Positions 5,647-8,419 of a stretch of DNA of 8,419 bases are shown one piece after another (position 1 is the first letter of the stretch; the number at the start of each line of letters is the position of its first letter). The stretch comes from an uncultured Muribaculaceae bacterium (lineage in GTDB: Bacteria > Bacteroidota > Bacteroidia > Bacteroidales > Muribaculaceae): positions 1 to 8,419 of the forward strand of contig CAUBWJ010000061.1 of NCBI GenBank assembly GCA_958439725.1. The letters run 5' to 3'. The notes under the pieces are model-generated. The model saw only the letters and a list, made by a program, of their open reading frames with translations, did no database searches and had not been told where the DNA came from. The position numbers and the translations under genes are program-made.

Positions 5647-5671
5647 GTAGTGACAAAATATTTATAAAATG

Positions 5672-5700
5672 TAGAGAGTAATCGTGATGACTACTCTCTA
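5672..5700 (-). terminator. Probable bidirectional terminator at the end of the membrane operon
   Basis: TAGAGAGTA (5672-5680) and TACTCTCTA (5692-5700) form a perfect 9-bp stem with an 11-nt loop. On the - strand it lies 35 bp after the last operon stop and is followed by T-rich sequence (ATTTTATAAATATTTTG). On the + strand a T6 tract follows at 5712-5717, after a 10-nt gap. It could therefore end both the operon and read-through from the IS. Confidence 0.55.
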
Positions 5701-5735
5701 TTCCTGTATTCTTTTTTATAACCCCAAAAAGGACT

Positions 5736-5918
5736 TTACTTTATTGTTATTGTTTTACGCTTTGAAACTGGCAAAGAAACATACCATATTCCGCAAATAA
5801 TCAAAATAACAAAAAGTCCATAATCAAAAAGCCCGAATATTAGTCTACATGTCCATTTAAGAACTAAATAAAGCGCAAACAGCGTGGCAATTAGTAATAT
5901 TGGTTTATAAAGCTGCAT
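5736..5918 (-). CDS. Small two-helix membrane protein, last gene of operon
   Basis: 60 residues, family not recognised. Two hydrophobic segments (about 5-21 and 25-48) separated by a short KWTCR stretch, then a basic tail (VSKRKTITIK), which by the positive-inside rule should lie in the cytoplasm. Its ATG overlaps the 3' end of the preceding gene by 14 bp, so translation is probably coupled, which favours a real gene despite its size. It is the last member of the five-gene run and is followed by the hairpin at 5672-5700. It may be a small subunit or an immunity- or holin-sized peptide; nothing in the sequence decides. Confidence 0.6.
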   Translation of the reverse strand: MQLYKPILLIATLFALYLVLKWTCRLIFGLFDYGLFVILIICGIWYVSLPVSKRKTITIK

Positions 5919-6507
5919 TGTCGATTTCGTTAGAATGGGTTGGTAGAACCTCCTTGGGAGATTTGGTTAGTATCAACATCTCAGTGATTCCGGCTGCAAT
6001 TCCAAATAAACCCAAATATATGTGGAAGCCTTTATCGCTCGTGAAGTCTGATGATGACCAATTCGTCAAGGCATCCCAACCACTCCCTACAATATTTTGA
6101 TCTTGAATTGGAAAGAGAAGAACTACACACGCCAATCCTAAAACAGGAGCAAGCATATACAGTTTGTTGACCTTCCATGTTTCTGCGTAAAGACGGTAGG
6201 CCATAAAAAGGATGAGAACGGCGAGCATAATTTTCTCTAAGCCGAGCATTATCCCGACGGTCCCGATGATGTTAGCACCTCCGAACATAAAGAACGCCAG
6301 AGCATAACCCGCCACCATCCAAGTGGCTTTCAACTCTCTAACCGCAGGAGGCAACATTCCGAATATAATCATCAAAGCAAAAATGACGTTTTGCTTCCAT
6401 GCCGCTCCCTCAAGAATGGCGCTTCCGAATAGATTTACTCCTGTGAGGGTTATTATCCCTATTGCAATAAGAAAAATAGGGAACAGTAGATGGTTGTAAG
6501 TTTTCAT
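5905..6507 (-). CDS. Polytopic membrane protein of unknown family (5-6 TM)
   Basis: 200 residues, not recognised. Hydrophobic segments lie at about 7-28, 40-54, 62-80, 83-105, 117-133 and 160-180, joined by short loops. The longest loop (134-159, QDQNIVGSGWDALTNWSSSDF) separates the last two helices. The C-terminus (181-200) is hydrophilic and acidic. No charged residues inside helices or transporter signature stand out, so a scaffold or channel-like role is as likely as transport. It starts 22 bp after the glycine-zipper gene and overlaps the following small gene by 14 bp, consistent with one transcript. Confidence 0.8.
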   Translation of the reverse strand: MKTYNHLLFPIFLIAIGIITLTGVNLFGSAILEGAAWKQNVIFALMIIFGMLPPAVRELKATWMVAGYALAFFMFGGANIIGTVGIMLGLEKIMLAVLILFMAYRLYAETWKVNKLYMLAPVLGLACVVLLFPIQDQNIVGSGWDALTNWSSSDFTSDKGFHIYLGLFGIAAGITEMLILTKSPKEVLPTHSNEIDNAAL

Positions 6508-6529
6508 ATCTTAGTATTTAGATGTTTAA

Positions 6530-7099
6530 TTAAAATAGTCCAAAGCGCTTCTTCGGGAGATAGGGCTGAGCCATGCATAGTAGTTCTTTATCTTCTTTAG
6601 CTAATGAGGAAAAGGCTTTTTGCACCCTTGACAATGCGTTCTTGAAAGCCTCTTTGGTCTGTTTCCCATACGGCGAGTTGTTTGAGTTGACATTCGTCCA
6701 AGTGAATTGAAGGAGTTCAAACAATTCCTGTTTATCACATGGTATAGGGTGGGTGTCAATACAGTGTGCTAACTTTCGGTCTGTTTCTGGCAATTTAACA
6801 TCTGAGGAGTCCGGAATGATTCCGGCAACGGTTTTTAAAGTTCCGGCCACTACTCCACCCGCCAGCCCTCCGACAAGTTTGGAGGTCTTTCCAGCGATCC
6901 AACCGCCAACAGCACCTGTTACGCCACCAACACCATCTTCGATATTCTCTTGTAGGCTATCTCCAATATTATTGACTGCATCAACAATTTTAGAAGAAGA
7001 GTTGAGCGATTTCTTTACTCTCGAAAAAACAGCACCTGTTTTACTGTTTGGAGTCAGAGATCCCAACAAGTCATTGATTTTCTTTTCCAATCCGGTCAT
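6530..7099 (-). CDS. Glycine-zipper protein of unknown function
   Basis: 189 residues, not recognised, no signal peptide. The N-terminal part (1-55) is soluble and helical, rich in Lys, Ser and Asn. Residues 56-95 are a glycine-zipper stretch with many small-xxx-small steps (VGGVTGAVGGWIAG, then VGGLAGGVVAG), a pattern of proteins that insert into or assemble in membranes. The C-terminal part (103-189) is predicted helical, with three cysteines in the protein (113, 121, 175) and a basic end (LPKKRFGLF). It begins 9 bp after the 3-TM gene. A membrane-inserting or pore-like role is possible from the zipper but not shown; glycine zippers also occur in harmless scaffold and outer-membrane proteins. 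Confidence 0.75.
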   Translation of the reverse strand: MTGLEKKINDLLGSLTPNSKTGAVFSRVKKSLNSSSKIVDAVNNIGDSLQENIEDGVGGVTGAVGGWIAGKTSKLVGGLAGGVVAGTLKTVAGIIPDSSDVKLPETDRKLAHCIDTHPIPCDKQELFELLQFTWTNVNSNNSPYGKQTKEAFKNALSRVQKAFSSLAKEDKELLCMAQPYLPKKRFGLF

Positions 7100-7108
7100 A
7101 TCTCGATA

Positions 7109-7420
7109 TTATTTTGGCATTATTTCCATGGGATCTCCGAAGCAATAGGCTGTAAGTATGTAGGCAACTGCATAAATGATTAAGGCTATACTCCAAGCCC
7201 ATGCCATTTTTTTACAGAATACACCCCATTCAGAACGGTGGTACCTATCTCGGCGCGATATGGCAATCTTGTCGGAAAGAGCGTAAGCACCCATGAATAC
7301 TGGAATAGCAATCAGTCCGGCAACTCCAATTTGCCATCCTATTAAAATCCAAGCCAGAATAGCAATAGCGGCTATCGCCATTATGCTCATCCAATAGAGA
7401 ATTTTTTTTAGTGTTTCCAT
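7109..7420 (-). CDS. Three-helix small membrane protein
   Basis: 103 residues, not recognised. Helices at about 7-28, 30-48 and 73-93. The loop between the second and third is strongly basic (SRRDRYHRSEW, 55-65) and so probably cytoplasmic. The short tail ends GDPMEIMPK. It lies 17 bp after the coiled-coil gene and 9 bp before the glycine-zipper gene. The operon position and clean frame support a real gene. Confidence 0.75.
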   Translation of the reverse strand: METLKKILYWMSIMAIAAIAILAWILIGWQIGVAGLIAIPVFMGAYALSDKIAISRRDRYHRSEWGVFCKKMAWAWSIALIIYAVAYILTAYCFGDPMEIMPK

Positions 7421-7437
7421 TTTATGTGAATGAGATT

Positions 7438-8406
7438 TTATTGGTTAATATATGCAATGACTTTATCAATCCATTTTATAACCGATGCTCTCGCTCGGAC
7501 ATTGTTGGGGAGTTGAGTTAGAAGTGTTCCTTCGGTAACGCCATAGTTATTGATAGGGAGTTCGCGCCACCAAGTACCGTAACGTCTTGAGCCTTTGAAG
7601 TTATCCTTTAGAGTCTGCGAAAAATCGCTGTCGTTCTCTTTAGATGCCTCCACTACATACTTGCCTTTCTTACGATATACGGATATTATGACAGGGGTTG
7701 CATTTGAAGATAGAGTAAATGAATCATTGCCATTTGTGAGATTCCAGCCTATGGATTTAAGTTGGTCGATCTTTTCATCCCACGAAAGAATCCGGGAGTT
7801 AGAGACAGCAGCTTCATCTTCCTTCTGCTCTTCTTCATTATCCTTTACCTTCTGCTCCTCGGAGGGTTCTTCCGCGCTGCCCGATATAGCCTTCTCAAAA
7901 TCATCAAGTGGCTTTGAGCTGGAAGGGGTTGTCATATCATACAATTCCTCTCTGAATATATAAGCGATTTTGTTAAGTGCTGTTACCAGAGATTTTATTT
8001 CGTTTTTATCTCCCGTATCTTTAATGATCGAAATGATATTCTCATCAAGCGACTCCACTATAGAATCCTTACAATGCATCCGGATTGCCATCGTGTGGAA
8101 GATTATCTCCTTCTTTGATGTTTCATTTGGCTGAGTCACGTATCTGCGCAGAGCGTCAAGAAAGGAATTATAGGATACAAGTTTCTGTTTGAATGTTTCG
8201 CTCTCTTTTTCCTGGTCGCGCTCAATGTTGTGCTGTTCTTCAAGCAATGACAACTGTTGCTGTTGTTGCTGTTCCAATAAAGCCAATTGCTGCTTTGATT
8301 GACCCTTGAAAAGAAAATAAGTGGCAAAAACAGTCATGGCTACACCTAACAGTGCACCGATAATAGTCAACGGAAGCTCATTCTTATCAGTGAGTGAAAC
8401 CGTCAC
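7438..8406 (-). CDS. Membrane-anchored coiled-coil protein, first visible gene of operon (5' end may be cut)
   Basis: 322 residues from a GTG start at 8406; family not recognised. One membrane helix (about 12-33) is followed by a Gln/Glu-rich coiled coil (36-75, including six Gln at 46-51), a helical region (75-158), an acidic low-complexity linker (177-200) and a C-terminal alpha/beta domain (206-322; strands around VIISVYRKKGKYVVEAS, then YGTWWREL, ending in a helix). The layout is an anchor and stalk carrying a cytoplasmic sensing or binding domain. AGGA lies 9 nt before the GTG and could serve as a ribosome site. The frame is open to the window edge at 8419, so the true start could be further upstream. 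Its promoter is not in the window. Confidence 0.78.
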   Translation of the reverse strand: MTVSLTDKNELPLTIIGALLGVAMTVFATYFLFKGQSKQQLALLEQQQQQQLSLLEEQHNIERDQEKESETFKQKLVSYNSFLDALRRYVTQPNETSKKEIIFHTMAIRMHCKDSIVESLDENIISIIKDTGDKNEIKSLVTALNKIAYIFREELYDMTTPSSSKPLDDFEKAISGSAEEPSEEQKVKDNEEEQKEDEAAVSNSRILSWDEKIDQLKSIGWNLTNGNDSFTLSSNATPVIISVYRKKGKYVVEASKENDSDFSQTLKDNFKGSRRYGTWWRELPINNYGVTEGTLLTQLPNNVRARASVIKWIDKVIAYINQ

Positions 8407-8419
8407 TACAGCAATTCCT

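Overview
The window looks like a Bacteroidales chromosome, possibly Muribaculaceae-like, although the family is a guess. Four things point there. Several promoters fit the Bacteroidetes form TTTG-N19/20-TAnnTTTG rather than the E. coli -35/-10 form. There is a secreted PepSY-like protein of a kind common in Bacteroidetes. The transposase is an IS4-family type common in Bacteroidetes. OxyR is encoded next to small iron-sulfur proteins. No rRNA, tRNA or CRISPR array was found.

Left part (1-4347, about 50% GC or higher by eye). A + strand terminator from an upstream gene opens the window. It is followed by a terminator on the - strand for a DJ-1/YajL-family protein (227-793). Next, also on the - strand, are a secreted PepSY-like protein (961-1476), a NapH/CcoG-like membrane protein with two [4Fe-4S] ferredoxin motifs (1573-2256), and the peroxide regulator OxyR (2356-3282), which keeps both redox cysteines at positions 199 and 208. 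A 64-residue ferredoxin-like protein (3378-3572) is divergent from oxyR. The 95-bp oxyR/ferredoxin gap holds back-to-back Bacteroidetes promoters. Between them is a 15-bp site, ATAGATAAAATCTAT, that fits the E. coli OxyR half-operator consensus at every fixed position. A macro-domain-like protein (3747-4190) follows, with its own promoter and an 18-bp palindrome just upstream of the -33 box. The theme is peroxide/redox response and iron-sulfur chemistry.

Middle (4348-5646). A complete IS4-family insertion sequence with perfect 15-bp terminal inverted repeats and an intact 387-residue DDE transposase. A 7-bp-stem hairpin ends 2 nt before the transposase ATG, and the predicted transcript from the element's own promoter would start inside it. 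This fits the known arrangement that blocks translation of read-through transcripts. No clean target duplication flanks the element.

Right part (5647-8419, clearly more AT-rich, about 40% GC by eye). Five - strand genes are packed as one operon with gaps of 17, 9 and 22 bp and one 14-bp overlap. In order of transcription they encode a membrane-anchored coiled-coil protein with a C-terminal globular domain, a 3-TM protein, a glycine-zipper protein, a 5-6-TM protein and a 2-TM peptide. None is a family I recognise. The base composition, the neighbouring IS and the membrane-only content suggest an acquired accessory module. It is the best candidate here for an undescribed system. The first gene is open to the window edge, so the operon may continue upstream.
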